DNA of 64,000 nt, taken from the NCBI RefSeq assembly GCF_009184865.1, contig NZ_CP045096.1, forward strand, positions 9,858,001 to 9,922,000, written 5' to 3'. The notes beneath the pieces were generated by a model. It saw only the letters and a program-made list of their open reading frames with translations, was not told the origin of the DNA and did no database searches. Position 1 is the stretch's first letter, and each line of letters opens with the position of its first letter. The stretch comes from Streptomyces phaeolivaceus (GTDB lineage Bacteria > Actinomycetota > Actinomycetes > Streptomycetales > Streptomycetaceae). Shown piece by piece: positions 1 to 8,322 of the stretch. A program made the translations under genes and the position numbers.

Positions 1-1
1 A

Positions 2-40
2 GCCGCCGGCGAGCAGATCACCGTGAACGGACCTGAGTAA
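2..40 (+). CDS. 3' end of an unidentified upstream gene (partial)
   Basis: The first 39 bases read as an open frame, AAGEQITVNGPE, closed by TAA at 38-40. The peptide looks like the extreme C terminus of a cytoplasmic enzyme, but 12 residues are too few to name a family. The truncated TetR begins three bases later on the same strand. The alternative is that this frame is open by chance. Confidence 0.3.
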   Translation, partial: AAGEQITVNGPE

Positions 41-42
41 GC

Positions 43-495
43 ATGGACGAGATCGCCGCCGCAGCGGGCGTGGCCGTGGGCACCCTCTATCGGCACTTCC
101 CCACCAAGACCGACGTGGTGGGGGCCGTCGTCGGCGCATACGTCGCCCGGATCGCCGACGACGCCGAGACCGTGCTCGTCCGTGTCGAGGCCGGCGCCCG
201 CTCGGTGGACGAGTTGACCGCCTTCCTCGGGCGCGTCGTCGAGGCGTCCGTGACCGACCGGGCTGTCAAGGCTGCCGCCCAGACCCTGGGCGCGGAGCCG
301 GGCGACCGCGCCGATGAGGATCGCGCCGGTACCGCCGTCGCAGCCCTCGTCCGGATCGGCCAAGCCGACGGTGACATCCATCCCGACGTCACCGTCGGCG
401 ACATCTACCTGCTGTTCTCCACCGCGCCGACCGGCCACCCACCAGCGGCCCGCGCCCGCTGGCTCGACCTCGTCACGCCCGGTCTGCCACCCGCA
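43..495 (+). pseudogene. TetR/AcrR regulator lacking its N terminus
   Basis: The reading frame from ATG 43 starts inside the TetR DNA-binding domain, at MDEIAAAAGVAVGTLYRHFP. This is helices 2-3 of the helix-turn-helix with the usual YRHFPTK end. About 30 residues, including helix 1, that normally precede this are absent, and an in-frame TGA at 34-36 blocks any upstream start. Family-like sequence continues to about residue 148 (WLDLVTPGL), where TetR proteins usually end. The frame then stays open to 1038 through sequence antisense to the next gene, so the native stop is lost as well. A protein without helix 1 is unlikely to bind DNA. I read it as a deletion remnant; a short functional regulator is less likely. 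Confidence 0.65.
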
Positions 496-594
496 CCCGG
501 GAAGCCGGGAACTGACGCAAGAGACGCGTGCTACGGGTCCCACGGCGCTGGTAGATCTGAATCGCCGTTCGGAGCCTTCCGTCTGTACGAAGCT

Positions 595-933
595 CTACTG
601 GCGGTCGGAGTCGGAGTTCCAGCGTCGGCGGTTCTGGTTCTCGCTGCGTTTGCTGCCGGATGCGTGCAGGTCGTGCGGGGTGAGCCGTTCGCCGCCATCC
701 GATGCTCGGGGGACCTCGTTCGGCTCGCGCATCTGTCGGGTCTCGTGGACCGGCCCGGATTCGGGGAGCGTGGGCTGCTCGTGTCGCCCCGGGGGGCCTG
801 GCTCGCGGCGGCGTGTTTTGAGGCCGAACCGTACGGACCAGACCAGGGCTCCGGCGATGAGGAGACCGCAGACGAGGACGGCGATCACACCGGCCGGATT
901 CGTCGCGGCCACCTGAAGGGCGAGGGATTTCAT
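595..933 (-). CDS. DUF6479 family small membrane protein
   Basis: The gene encodes 112 residues from the ATG at 933. Residues 10-33 form one transmembrane segment (about TNPAGVIAVLVCGLLIAGAL), followed by a basic stop-transfer stretch (RFGLKTRRREPG). The charged cytoplasmic tail contains PTLPESGPV, REPNEVP and DGGERLTPHDLH. That tail pattern is the hallmark of DUF6479, a family of short Streptomyces proteins of unknown function. The frame could be extended upstream to 1056, but the extra residues are unlike the family and ATG 933 places the membrane helix at the N terminus. It is transcribed alone, opposite the TetR remnant. Its role is unknown. Confidence 0.8.
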   Translation of the reverse strand: MKSLALQVAATNPAGVIAVLVCGLLIAGALVWSVRFGLKTRRREPGPPGRHEQPTLPESGPVHETRQMREPNEVPRASDGGERLTPHDLHASGSKRSENQNRRRWNSDSDRQ

Positions 934-1145
934 TGCCGCCGAGTACCCAGGTCCAAGATCCGCATACCGTCGGGACGGGAGGAGTCCCACGAGTCCACCC
1001 GTACGGCGGGGGCCGGCACCTTTGCAGCGGATGACTGAGGCTCCGCTGCCCGCCACCTGTTACGTCGGCTGTCAGGGGGTACTCGTGGGGCGCCGCGGGC
1101 TCATGTCCGCGCAGCCGGCCCTTTGCCCTCGACACCGGAGTGATC

Positions 1146-1268
1146 GTGAAAGCACTGGTCGTCAACCGCACTCCCAAGATGTCTCCCGAGCCCATGGCAC
1201 GGCACGTCGTCGCACGAGCCCTGTCCCCGGTGCCGTCGCGGGCGAACGGCTGCGGGCGGCGCCCATGA
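1146..1268 (+). CDS. Leader-like 40-residue peptide coupled to the methyltransferase
   Basis: GTG 1146 is preceded by GGAG at 1137-1140 with a 5-base spacing, a very good ribosome-binding site. The frame encodes 40 residues, MKALVVNRTPKMSPEPMARH onward, and ends with TGA at 1266-1268. That stop overlaps the ATG (1265) of the methyltransferase as ATGA, the standard arrangement for translational coupling. I recognise no domain. The opening MKALVVNRTP resembles the start of an oxidoreductase, but nothing follows. It is either a real small protein or a translated leader that feeds ribosomes into the next gene. Confidence 0.5.
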   Translation: MKALVVNRTPKMSPEPMARHVVARALSPVPSRANGCGRRP

Positions 1269-1942
1269 CAGCCGAAGCGCTCATGGCCGCCTCCCGCCTT
1301 CGCTGCTGGGTTCCCCGGGGGGTGTACTCCCCTCAGGCCGACACCTGGCTCCTGCAGCGGGCGATACGGCGTGAGCGGATCACGGAGGAGACGGACGTAC
1401 TGGACCTGGGCAGCGGGAGCGGCCTGCTGGCGGTGGAGGCAGCCCGGCGCGGCGGCCGGGTCACCGCGGTCGACATCTCCTGGCGGGCCATCGCCACCAC
1501 CTGGCTGAACGCCCTGCTGAACGGTCAGTCCCTCCGTGTGCGCCAGGGGGATCTGGCAGGGGCCGTGTCCGGCCGCCGCTTCGATCTGGTGATCGCCAAC
1601 CCTCCCTATGTGCCCGCGCCGTCCACCGGGCCGCCCCGGGGCACCGCGAGGGCCTGGGACGCCGGGAGGGACGGGCGCCTGCTGATCGACCGTATCTGCG
1701 ACACCGCGCCGACGGTCCTGCGGCCGACGGGAACGCTCCTGCTCGTGCACTCGCATCTGTGCGGCATTGCCGCCACGCTGGCCCGCCTGGAGGAATCCGG
1801 CCTGCGCGCCGAGGTCGCCGACCGGGCCCACTTGCCCTTCGGGCGTGTGCTGCGGTCACGGCTCGCCTGGCTGCGGGAGCAGGGCATGGCAGCCGACGGA
1901 ACGAGCGAGGAACTGGTGGTGATCCGTGCCGAACACGCCTGA
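1265..1942 (+). CDS. HemK/MTQ2-like SAM-dependent methyltransferase
   Basis: The protein has 225 residues and is predicted to methylate a glutamine or amide nitrogen with S-adenosylmethionine. Motif I is VLDLGSGSGLLAVEA near residues 45-59, and NPPYVPAP begins at N112; NPPY is the diagnostic substrate-amide-binding motif of HemK/PrmC-type N5-glutamine methyltransferases. The sequence before motif I (GVYSPQADTWLLQRAI) matches the eukaryotic MTQ2/HemK2 branch, where the same stretch contacts the substrate. ATG 1265 overlaps the stop of the upstream mini-ORF, and the 3' end overlaps the CDGSH gene by 17 bases. The four genes therefore form one tightly packed operon. The substrate is not known and it need not be a release factor. 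Confidence 0.85.
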   Translation: MTAEALMAASRLRCWVPRGVYSPQADTWLLQRAIRRERITEETDVLDLGSGSGLLAVEAARRGGRVTAVDISWRAIATTWLNALLNGQSLRVRQGDLAGAVSGRRFDLVIANPPYVPAPSTGPPRGTARAWDAGRDGRLLIDRICDTAPTVLRPTGTLLLVHSHLCGIAATLARLEESGLRAEVADRAHLPFGRVLRSRLAWLREQGMAADGTSEELVVIRAEHA

Positions 1943-2186
1943 ACGCCCCCGCCGCGTCCACGTTCAGCGCGACGGGCCCTTGCTCATCGAGGGACCGGTC
2001 GAAGTCGTCGACGAGGACGGCGAGATGACGGTCTCCGGTCGCTTCACGGTGGCGGTCTGCACCTGTCGCCGCAGCCGGATCTTTCCCTGGTGCGACGCCA
2101 GCCACCGCCGACGCGACAAACCACCCGGCCGAAGCGCCGGTGACGCCACGGAACAGGGTCGCGGGAAGAGAGACGTGGCTTCATGA
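1926..2186 (+). CDS. CDGSH-type iron-sulfur protein
   Basis: The protein has 86 residues with the CDGSH/mitoNEET ligand pattern CTCRRSRIFPWCDASH: three cysteines and one histidine, C-x-C-x8-C-x3-H. This 3Cys-1His set binds a redox-active [2Fe-2S] cluster. The usual CDGSH is CDASH here, a common bacterial variant. The start is GTG 1926 inside the methyltransferase gene, and the stop overlaps the next ATG (2183) by four bases. It probably passes electrons to, or handles iron with, the iron-containing redox enzyme encoded immediately downstream. That partnership is inferred from gene order. Confidence 0.88.
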   Translation: MPNTPERPRRVHVQRDGPLLIEGPVEVVDEDGEMTVSGRFTVAVCTCRRSRIFPWCDASHRRRDKPPGRSAGDATEQGRGKRDVAS

Positions 2187-3250
2187 CGGGCTCCCGCTCC
2201 CGGCATCTGTTCCGGCTCCGGCCCCCGCCGCTGCCGGAGCCGCGCGGCCCGCTCTCCGCCGCGGTGACGGCTCTGCTGCGGGGATCCGACCCCGGGCCGG
2301 TGCCGTCCCCCGACAGTTGCTCCCCTTACGGCGACGACCTGCAACTCGCCCTCTATGTCCTCTACGAGCTGCACTATCAGGGCTTTGAAGACGTCGATGA
2401 CGGTCTGGAGTGGGACAGCGGTCTGCTGGCGCACCGAGGCGCGATCGAGTACCGCTTTTTGGGCGCACTGCGCGGGGACGTGCCGATCGCCGACACGGAG
2501 ACGGCCGAGCAGGCGCTGGACGAACTCCAGCTCGAACCGGTCGGCGACGACGGCAGCGGCGTCTCGTACTTCCTCCGCGACGAAGGCACCCTCGACCACC
2601 TGCGTGCTTACGCGGCCGTACGTTCGCTGTACCACCTCAAGGAAGCGGATCCGCATGCCTGGGTCCTGCCCCGGCTCCACGGGCGGGCCAAGGCGGCCAT
2701 GGTCGCGGTGGAGTTCGACGAGTTCGGAGCGGGCCGCGCCGACGAGATCCACGCGCTGTTGTTCGCCGACCTCATGGCGGACCTGCGGCTGGACACCGCA
2801 TACGGCCGCTATGTCGACGCCGCGCCGGCCGAGGCCCTCGCCACCGTCAACCTGATGTCCCTGTTCGGTCTGCACCGGGCACTGCGCGCGGCGCTCGTCG
2901 GTAACTTCGCGGCCGTCGAGGTGACCTCGTCCCCGGCCTCGCGGCGCCTCGCCGAGGCCATGCGCCGGGTGGGCGCGGGCCCGGCGGCCGTTCGGTTCTA
3001 CGCCGAGCACGTGGAGGCGGACGCGGTGCACGAGCAGGTCGTACGCCACGAAGTCGTCGGCGGGCTCCTGGAGAACGAACCGCACCTGGACGCCGACGTG
3101 GTGTTCGGGATCCGTACGACCACCCACCTGGAGAACCGCCTGGCGGACACCCTGCTCAGTGCCTGGCGCGAGGGCGCCACAGGGCTACGCGGAGGGCGTG
3201 CGGCTCAGGACGCGGGGAACGCGGGGCCGCACGGGTGCGAACGACGATGA
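2183..3250 (+). CDS. Iron-containing redox enzyme family protein (haem-oxygenase-like fold)
   Basis: The protein has 355 residues and is mostly helical. It carries the acidic/histidine segments expected for this diiron, haem-oxygenase-like family: YELHYQGFEDVDDGLEWD (residues 60-78), EFDEFGAGRADEIHALLF (178-195) and FYAEHVEADAVHEQVVRHEV (275-293). Each supplies Glu, Asp or His candidates for metal ligands. It is translationally coupled to the CDGSH protein (ATGA at 2183-2186) and is the last gene of the operon. The family is widespread in Streptomyces next to CDGSH proteins. The substrate is unknown. The residues after about 330 are low-complexity and may not be structured. Confidence 0.8.
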   Translation: MTGSRSRHLFRLRPPPLPEPRGPLSAAVTALLRGSDPGPVPSPDSCSPYGDDLQLALYVLYELHYQGFEDVDDGLEWDSGLLAHRGAIEYRFLGALRGDVPIADTETAEQALDELQLEPVGDDGSGVSYFLRDEGTLDHLRAYAAVRSLYHLKEADPHAWVLPRLHGRAKAAMVAVEFDEFGAGRADEIHALLFADLMADLRLDTAYGRYVDAAPAEALATVNLMSLFGLHRALRAALVGNFAAVEVTSSPASRRLAEAMRRVGAGPAAVRFYAEHVEADAVHEQVVRHEVVGGLLENEPHLDADVVFGIRTTTHLENRLADTLLSAWREGATGLRGGRAAQDAGNAGPHGCERR

Positions 3251-3494
3251 GGCCCCCGTCCTCGAAGCGCTCGCCCAATACCCCGATACCCTGATACAGG
3301 GACGCCAACGAGCTGCACAACAGACAGGCACGCGGCGCGGACCCGCGCGCACATGCGGTCCGACGCGGTGCACGCGAGGCACAGGTGGGGTACAGGTTCT
3401 TCCAGGTTCTTCTCGACGTGCGGCAGTTCCCTGTCGGTGAAGGCTGCCATGCCGGCCGTGACCAGCCCTCGCCAACGGCTAACCGGTTGACGTC

Positions 3495-4172
3495 TTACGG
3501 TCGGACGCTTCGGGCGAAGACGCTGCTTTCCAGGTGTCCGAGCAGGTCGGCGGGGTCCCGGTACACCTCGCGGGCACCGGCTGTCTCCAGGTCCGTACGG
3601 GGGATCCCACCGGACAGCAGCGCCACCGGAACGACCCCGTCCCGTACGGCGGCTCGCATGTCCCAGAGGGAGTCGCCGACGAACACGGCCCGTTCGGCGG
3701 GGACGCCGGCCAGTTCCCTTGCGTGCCGGACCGGGTCGGGGGCGGGTTTGCCGTCGGTGACGTCGTCCGCGCTGGCCGCGCCGAGGATGACGTCGTCCGC
3801 GTCGATGGCCCGTCGCAGTGCGGAGAGTTCCGTGCCGCTCGCCGATGTCGCCAGGACGATTCCCCAGCCCCGCCCGGCCAGTGCGCGCAGCAGATCGCCC
3901 GCCCCGTCGAGGGCCGCGAGCCGGTCGAAGTAGGTGGCGTAGAGGGCGTGGTGGGCCGCGACGAGCTGCTTGTCGTCCTCGGGATCGTGGTCCTCGCCGA
4001 GCAGATGCGCGATGAGGTCGCCGCCGCCGAGGCCCACGGCCCGGTGGATGTCCCGCATGGGGACGCGGTGGCCGGCCTGCCGGAACGCCTCCCACCAGGT
4101 GACGATGTGCAGGTGATTGGTGTCGGCGAGGGTTCCGTCGACGTCGAAGATCGCGGCGCGTTCTGTGCTCAT
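3495..4172 (-). CDS. HAD-superfamily phosphatase (phosphoglycolate-phosphatase-like)
   Basis: The 225-residue protein has all HAD motifs: FDVDGTLADT (residues 9-18, nucleophile and acid/base Asp), VLATSASG (motif II Ser/Thr), KPAPDP (motif III Lys) and VFVGDSLWDM (motif IV acidic pair). A helical cap lies between motifs I and II (HIVTWWEAFRQAGH), so this is a C1-cap beta-phosphoglucomutase/phosphoglycolate-phosphatase type. It probably hydrolyses a small phosphorylated metabolite in the cytoplasm. The ATG at 4172 has a GGAG site just upstream. It follows the broken LLM oxidoreductase by 15 bases on the same strand, so its normal promoter may have gone with that gene's 5' end. Confidence 0.88.
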   Translation of the reverse strand: MSTERAAIFDVDGTLADTNHLHIVTWWEAFRQAGHRVPMRDIHRAVGLGGGDLIAHLLGEDHDPEDDKQLVAAHHALYATYFDRLAALDGAGDLLRALAGRGWGIVLATSASGTELSALRRAIDADDVILGAASADDVTDGKPAPDPVRHARELAGVPAERAVFVGDSLWDMRAAVRDGVVPVALLSGGIPRTDLETAGAREVYRDPADLLGHLESSVFARSVRP

Positions 4173-4187
4173 CGTCGGCTCCTCCGC

Positions 4188-5021
4188 TCAGAGTTCGCGC
4201 AGGGCGGGCAGCAGCTTCTGTTCCGCCCATTCGAGGTAGGGCTCCTGGTGGTCGCCGCCGATCTGGACGAGCGCGACCTCGGTGAACCCCGCCTCGGCGT
4301 AGGGGCGTACAGCCTCGACGACCGCGTCCACGTCGTCGCCGCAGGGAATGGACTCGGCGACGTCCTCAGGCCTTACGAACTGGGTGGCGCCCTCGAACGC
4401 GGTGGGTCCGGGGAGTTCGGAGTTGACCGGCCAGCCGCCGCCGAACCAGCGGAACTGGTCGTGGGCGCGGGTGATCGCGGCGTCGCGGTCGGTGTCGTAG
4501 CAGATCGGCAGCTGGCCGACCTTGGGCTTGCCCGCGCCGCCGTGCCGGTCGAAGGCGGCGGCCAGTTCCGGCCGGGGTTCGGTGGCGATCAGCAAGTCGG
4601 CCAGCCGGCCCGCGAGTTCGCACGAGCGGTCGCCCGATACGGCGACTCCGATCGGCGGGGCCGTGTCGGGCAGATCCCACAACTTCGCGTTCTCGACGTC
4701 GAAATGGTCGCCGTGGTGGTTGACGTTCTCTCCCGCGAAGAGTGAGCGGATGATCTCCACGGCCTCCTCCAGCCTGCCGAGCCGGACGTGCGCGGCGGGC
4801 CAGCCTCCGCCCACCACATGCTCGTTGAGGTTCTCCCCGGAGCCGAGTCCCAGGCGGAAGCGCCCCTGGGAGAGGAGTTGCAGGGTGGCGGCCTTCTGGG
4901 CAACGACCGCCGGGTGGTAGCGGGTCGTCGGGCACGTCACGTAGGTCATCAGGGGGATGCGTTCGGTGGCCTGTGCGGCGGCGCCGAGCACGCTCCACGC
5001 GTAGGGGGCGTGTCCCTGGGA
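4188..5021 (-). pseudogene. F420-type LLM oxidoreductase, 5' end deleted
   Basis: From about 5021 downwards the frame is a clear luciferase-like (LLM, TIGR03557-type) flavin/F420-dependent oxidoreductase. It contains SQGHAPYAWSVLGAAAQAT, MTYVTCPTTRYHPAVVAQKA, FRLGLGSGENLNEHVVG and HFDVENAKLWDLP. The expected first 40 or so residues of the TIM barrel are missing. Upstream of 5021 the frame stays open only because it reads antisense through another gene, giving unrelated sequence to 5393. Internal ATGs would remove still more of the barrel. The junction with the opposite-strand ThDP fragment lies at 5021/5022. I treat it as a pseudogene made by deletion. Confidence 0.8.
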
Positions 5022-5309
5022 GGCCTGGACGGCATCCGGGTCGAGAAGCCGGGCGACGTCGTGGGCGCCTGGGAGGCCGCGCTCGGCGCCGACCGGCCCT
5101 GCGTGCTGGACTTCGTCACCGACCCGGCCGTTCCGCCGATCCCGCCGCACGCGACCCTCGACCAGATCGAGGCCGCCGCGACGTCGATCCTCAAGGGCGA
5201 CAGCGACCGCTCGGGCATGGTCCGCCAGGGCTTCAAGGCCAAGGTGCAGGACCTCCTGCCCGGTCACCGCCACCGCCCGGACCGGCCCGGCGCGCGGGAC
5301 GGCACGTGA
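5022..5309 (+). pseudogene. C-terminal fragment of a ThDP-dependent (acetolactate-synthase-like) enzyme
   Basis: The plus-strand frame from 5022 reads GLDGIRVEKPGDVVGAWEAA, then RPCVLDFVTDPAVPPIPPHA and ends FKAKVQDLLPGH plus a short tail before TGA 5309. This is the last 90 or so residues of a thiamine-pyrophosphate enzyme of the pyruvate-oxidase/acetolactate-synthase group; the roughly 500 residues of PYR and central domains are absent. The fragment abuts the start-less LLM oxidoreductase on the opposite strand. The two ancestral genes were therefore divergent, and one deletion removed both 5' ends and the promoters between them. Confidence 0.78.
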
Positions 5310-5380
5310 GCGAGGCAGAAGTCGGGTGTTCGGCGTCCCTTCGTCGGCTGATTGGCTGTCCTCGATGGGGGCACTCGGCG

Positions 5381-5436
5381 CACAACGTGACAACTGCGAC
5401 CTGACGAGCGCGACGTGACGACTGCGATGTGACGAG
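5381..5436 (+). repeat. Four 14-bp imperfect direct repeats before the FAD oxidoreductase gene
   Basis: The units are CACAACGTGACAAC, TGCGACCTGACGAG, CGCGACGTGACGAC and TGCGATGTGACGAG at 5381, 5395, 5409 and 5423, laid head to tail without gaps. The consensus is roughly GCGAYGTGACGA. The array ends four bases before the GGGGAGG ribosome-binding site of the gene starting at 5453. It may be an operator array or a leader repeat. No family of regulator is implied by the sequence alone. Confidence 0.55.
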
Positions 5437-5452
5437 TCCCGGGGAGGCGGCG

Positions 5453-7084
5453 ATGCCTGACGCGGTGGTGGTCGGGGCGGGGCCCAACGGGCTGGTGGCG
5501 GCGAACCTCCTGGCCGACGCCGGCTGGAGCGTGGAGGTTCTGGAGGAACAGCGCGAACCCGGTGGGGCCGTCCGGCACGACAGGGGAGTGGACCCCGAGT
5601 TCGTCAGCGACCTCTTCAGCTCCTTCTACCCGCTGGCCGCCGCGTCTCCGGTGCTGCGCGGCCTGGGCCTGGAGGAGTTCGGACTGAGGTGGAGCCATGC
5701 GCCGCATGTCCTGGCCCACCCCCTGACGGACGGCAGATGCCCCGTCCTCGACCGCAGCGTCGATGTCACCGCCGCCGGTCTCGACACTTTCGCGGCCGGG
5801 GACGGAGACGCCTGGCGACGGCTGCACGAGGTCTGGGAACAGCTGCGCCCCGACATCCTGGACGCCCTGTTCACCCCCTTTCCCCCGCTGCGGGCCACGA
5901 CGCGGCTCGCTGTCCGCCTGCGGGCGGCGGGCGGGTTGCGCCTGGCACGCACCCTCCTGCTGCCGGTACGCCGCATGGGTGCGGAGGAGTTCGCGGGCGA
6001 GGGTGGCAGGCTGCTGCTCGCCGGCAACGCCCTGCACGCCGATCTCGCGCCGGAGGCCGCGGGCAGCGGCGGCTTCGGCTGGCTGATGTCCATGCTCGGC
6101 CAGACGTACGGCTTTCCCGTGCCGGTCGGCGGCGCCGGCGCCCTGACCGACGCACTGGTACGGCGACTGCGTGCCCGCGGCGGTTCCGTGCGCTGCGGAC
6201 AGCGCGTCGACCGGATCGTCGTCCGAGACGGGCGGGCCGTCGGCGTACGCACCGCCGACGGCGTCCACATCGCCGCCCGCCGTGCCGTGCTGGCCGACGT
6301 GTCGGTGCCCGCGCTCTACGGCGACCTCGTGGACCCGGAGCAGCTGCCGGCTCAGCTGCCGGCGGACCTGAAGCGTTTCGAGTGGGACTTCGCGACGTTC
6401 AAGGTCGACTGGGTGCTCGACGCTCCCGTTCCCTGGCAGGTGGAGCAGGCACGCCTGGCCGGTACCGTCCACCTCGCCGACGGAGTGGACGAACTCACCC
6501 GGTTCGCCGCCCAGATCGCGATGGGCGCCGTGCCCGACCGCCCCTTCGCGCTGTTCGGACAGATGACGACCGCCGACCCCACGCGGTCGCCCCGAGGGAC
6601 CGAATCGGCCTGGGCCTACACCCACGTCCCCCAACGGATCACCTCCGACGCCGGCGACGAAGGGCTGACCGGTGCCTGGGACGCCAAGGAGCAGGAGATG
6701 ATGGCCGACCGGATCGAGCGACAGGTCGAGAGATTCGCTCCTGGGTTCCGGGCCCTCGTCAGGGCCCGGCGCATCCTGGCTCCCCCCACGCTGCAACTGC
6801 TCGACCGCAATCTGCACCGCGGCGCGATCAACGGCGGCACCGCCGCCCTCCACCAGCAGCTGGTCTTCCGCCCCGTGCCCGGCACCGGTCGCCCGGAGAC
6901 GCCGGTGCGCGGGCTCTTCCTGGCCGCCGCCGGTGCCCATCCGGGCGGCGGCGTCCACGGTGCTCCGGGCGCCAATGCCGCGCGAGCGGCCCTGCGCCGT
7001 CACCGGGCACCCGGCCTGGACCGCCTGCAGCGTGTCCTGGCACACCGCGACCGCACCGGAGCCAGGCGCCCATCCCTTCCCTGA
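5453..7084 (+). CDS. Phytoene-desaturase-like FAD-dependent oxidoreductase
   Basis: The protein has 543 residues. An N-terminal dinucleotide fold (AVVVGAGPNGLVAANLLADA, residues 4-23) binds FAD. The C-terminal segment RGLFLAAAGAHPGGGVHGAP is the second FAD contact conserved in CrtI/RetSat-like proteins (NAD(P)/FAD-dependent amine-oxidase fold). The start is ATG 5453, six bases after GGGGAGG; an upstream in-frame GTG at 5429 has no ribosome-binding site. It forms a two-gene unit with the SDR 27 bases downstream. There are no carotenoid synthase genes nearby. It therefore probably acts on some other unsaturated or alicyclic substrate rather than phytoene. Confidence 0.85.
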   Translation: MPDAVVVGAGPNGLVAANLLADAGWSVEVLEEQREPGGAVRHDRGVDPEFVSDLFSSFYPLAAASPVLRGLGLEEFGLRWSHAPHVLAHPLTDGRCPVLDRSVDVTAAGLDTFAAGDGDAWRRLHEVWEQLRPDILDALFTPFPPLRATTRLAVRLRAAGGLRLARTLLLPVRRMGAEEFAGEGGRLLLAGNALHADLAPEAAGSGGFGWLMSMLGQTYGFPVPVGGAGALTDALVRRLRARGGSVRCGQRVDRIVVRDGRAVGVRTADGVHIAARRAVLADVSVPALYGDLVDPEQLPAQLPADLKRFEWDFATFKVDWVLDAPVPWQVEQARLAGTVHLADGVDELTRFAAQIAMGAVPDRPFALFGQMTTADPTRSPRGTESAWAYTHVPQRITSDAGDEGLTGAWDAKEQEMMADRIERQVERFAPGFRALVRARRILAPPTLQLLDRNLHRGAINGGTAALHQQLVFRPVPGTGRPETPVRGLFLAAAGAHPGGGVHGAPGANAARAALRRHRAPGLDRLQRVLAHRDRTGARRPSLP

Positions 7085-7111
7085 CGCCCCGGCAGACGAT
7101 TGGAGCAGCCC

Positions 7112-7993
7112 ATGCGCGACAGTCCCCTCGCCAACCGGATCGTCGTGGTGACAGGAGCCGCACGGGGGGTGGGTGCGGCGACGGCGCGCGAACTCGCCCG
7201 GCGCGGCGCGCACCTGGCCCTGATCGGTCACGAGCGGACGGAGCTGGAGACGGTGGCCGCCGCCCTGCCCACCCGGGCCCTGGCCGTCGAGGCGGACATC
7301 ACCGACCAGGGGACCCTCGAAGCGGCGGCCGAGCAGGTCCGCCGGAGGCTCGGACGCCCGTCCGTAGTCGTGGCGAACGCGGGCATCGCCCACGGCGGCC
7401 CGTTCATCACCACCGACATGACCGCCTGGCAGAGGGTCGTCGATGTCAACCTCACCGGCAGTGCCTTGACCGCGCACACGTTCCTGCCCGACCTGATCGG
7501 GACAGCCGGTTACTACCTCCAGATCGCCTCCCTCGCGGCGTTCGGAGCCGCCCCGATGATGAGCGCCTACTGTGCCTCGAAAGCCGGAGCGGAAGCCTTC
7601 GCCCATGCCCTGGGCGCCGAAGTGGCCCACCACGGAGTGGCTGTCGGCATCGCCTACCTGAACTGGACCGCCACTGACATGATCCAAGAAGCCGACCACC
7701 ACGCCGTCCTGCGCGAACTGCGCGCCCACATGCCCCCGCCCGCCCGTCACCTCCACTCGGCGGACTTCGTCGCACAGCGGCTCTCAGAGGCAGTCGAAAA
7801 CCGGCGCACCGCCGTCTACACCCCCGCCTGGCTCCGCCTCGCCCACCTCGCCCGCACCGCATTTCCACCCCTCGTCCTGCGCCGTTCCCGGCACCTCCTG
7901 CCACGCCTGGAGGCCGAACGGCCCTTCCACCCCACGGGCTCGCTCGGCGCCGGCGGACGGGCCGACGACGTCGCCCACCGGCGGCGGCAATGA
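7112..7993 (+). CDS. Short-chain dehydrogenase/reductase (classical SDR)
   Basis: The protein has 293 residues. The NAD(P)-binding motif is VTGAARGVGAATA near residues 13-25, NAG follows beta-4, and the catalytic Ser-Tyr-Lys set is in IASLAAFG and SAYCASKAG. The C-terminal extension with PAWLRLAHLARTAFPP is amphipathic and suggests membrane association. It is close to the family that includes fatty-acyl or steroid dehydrogenases. The start is ATG 7112 with GGAG six bases upstream, directly after the FAD oxidoreductase. The two probably act on the same metabolite, which is not identifiable here. Confidence 0.86.
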   Translation: MRDSPLANRIVVVTGAARGVGAATARELARRGAHLALIGHERTELETVAAALPTRALAVEADITDQGTLEAAAEQVRRRLGRPSVVVANAGIAHGGPFITTDMTAWQRVVDVNLTGSALTAHTFLPDLIGTAGYYLQIASLAAFGAAPMMSAYCASKAGAEAFAHALGAEVAHHGVAVGIAYLNWTATDMIQEADHHAVLRELRAHMPPPARHLHSADFVAQRLSEAVENRRTAVYTPAWLRLAHLARTAFPPLVLRRSRHLLPRLEAERPFHPTGSLGAGGRADDVAHRRRQ

Positions 7994-8113
7994 CACGCAC
8001 ACCGTTCCTGGGCCTCGGCTCCGGGTACCACTACGCCCCCCCGCGAAGTGGATCAGCGGCACCGACCCGGCGGTGTCGCTGCCCGAGCACCGGTCGGTGC
8101 TGCGCCCTCCGTG

Positions 8114-8299
8114 TCAGGGCCTGAGGCGTCGGCGGTCCTCCTCATCCCATTTCTGGGTGTCGCGCGGCTGGACGTACGGCTCGTCGTCGGGCGGGTGGCC
8201 TCCGGCGACGGCGCGCTGGCGGGCCAGCTCCGCGTCGAACTCCGGGCCGAGGAGGATCGCCAGGTTGGTGATCCACAGCCACACCAGGAAGATGATCAC
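8114..8299 (-). pseudogene. C-terminal fragment of a YihY/BrkB-family membrane protein
   Basis: The frame from about 8299 encodes VIIFLVWLWITNLAILLGPE then FDAELARQRAVAGGHPPDD and EEPYVQPRDT-type tail residues (DDEPYVQPRDTQKWDEEDRR). This is the last transmembrane helix and cytoplasmic tail of YihY/virulence-factor-BrkB-family proteins. The preceding five or so membrane helices (roughly 250 residues) are gone. Upstream of the helix the frame runs into the 18-bp tandem repeat at 8323-8412. It is a remnant, not an expressed 61-residue gene. Confidence 0.75.
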
Positions 8300-8322
8300 G
8301 CGAACGGGCTCCCGCCCCGCCC

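Noticed and set aside
1461..2105. Long minus-strand frames opposite the methyltransferase and CDGSH genes.
   Set aside because: They are Arg/Pro-rich shadows of real coding sequence with no recognisable domains or ribosome-binding sites.
5022..5309. The ThDP fragment as a functional short gene.
   Set aside because: It lacks PYR, central and most of the PP domain and has no start codon with a ribosome-binding site.
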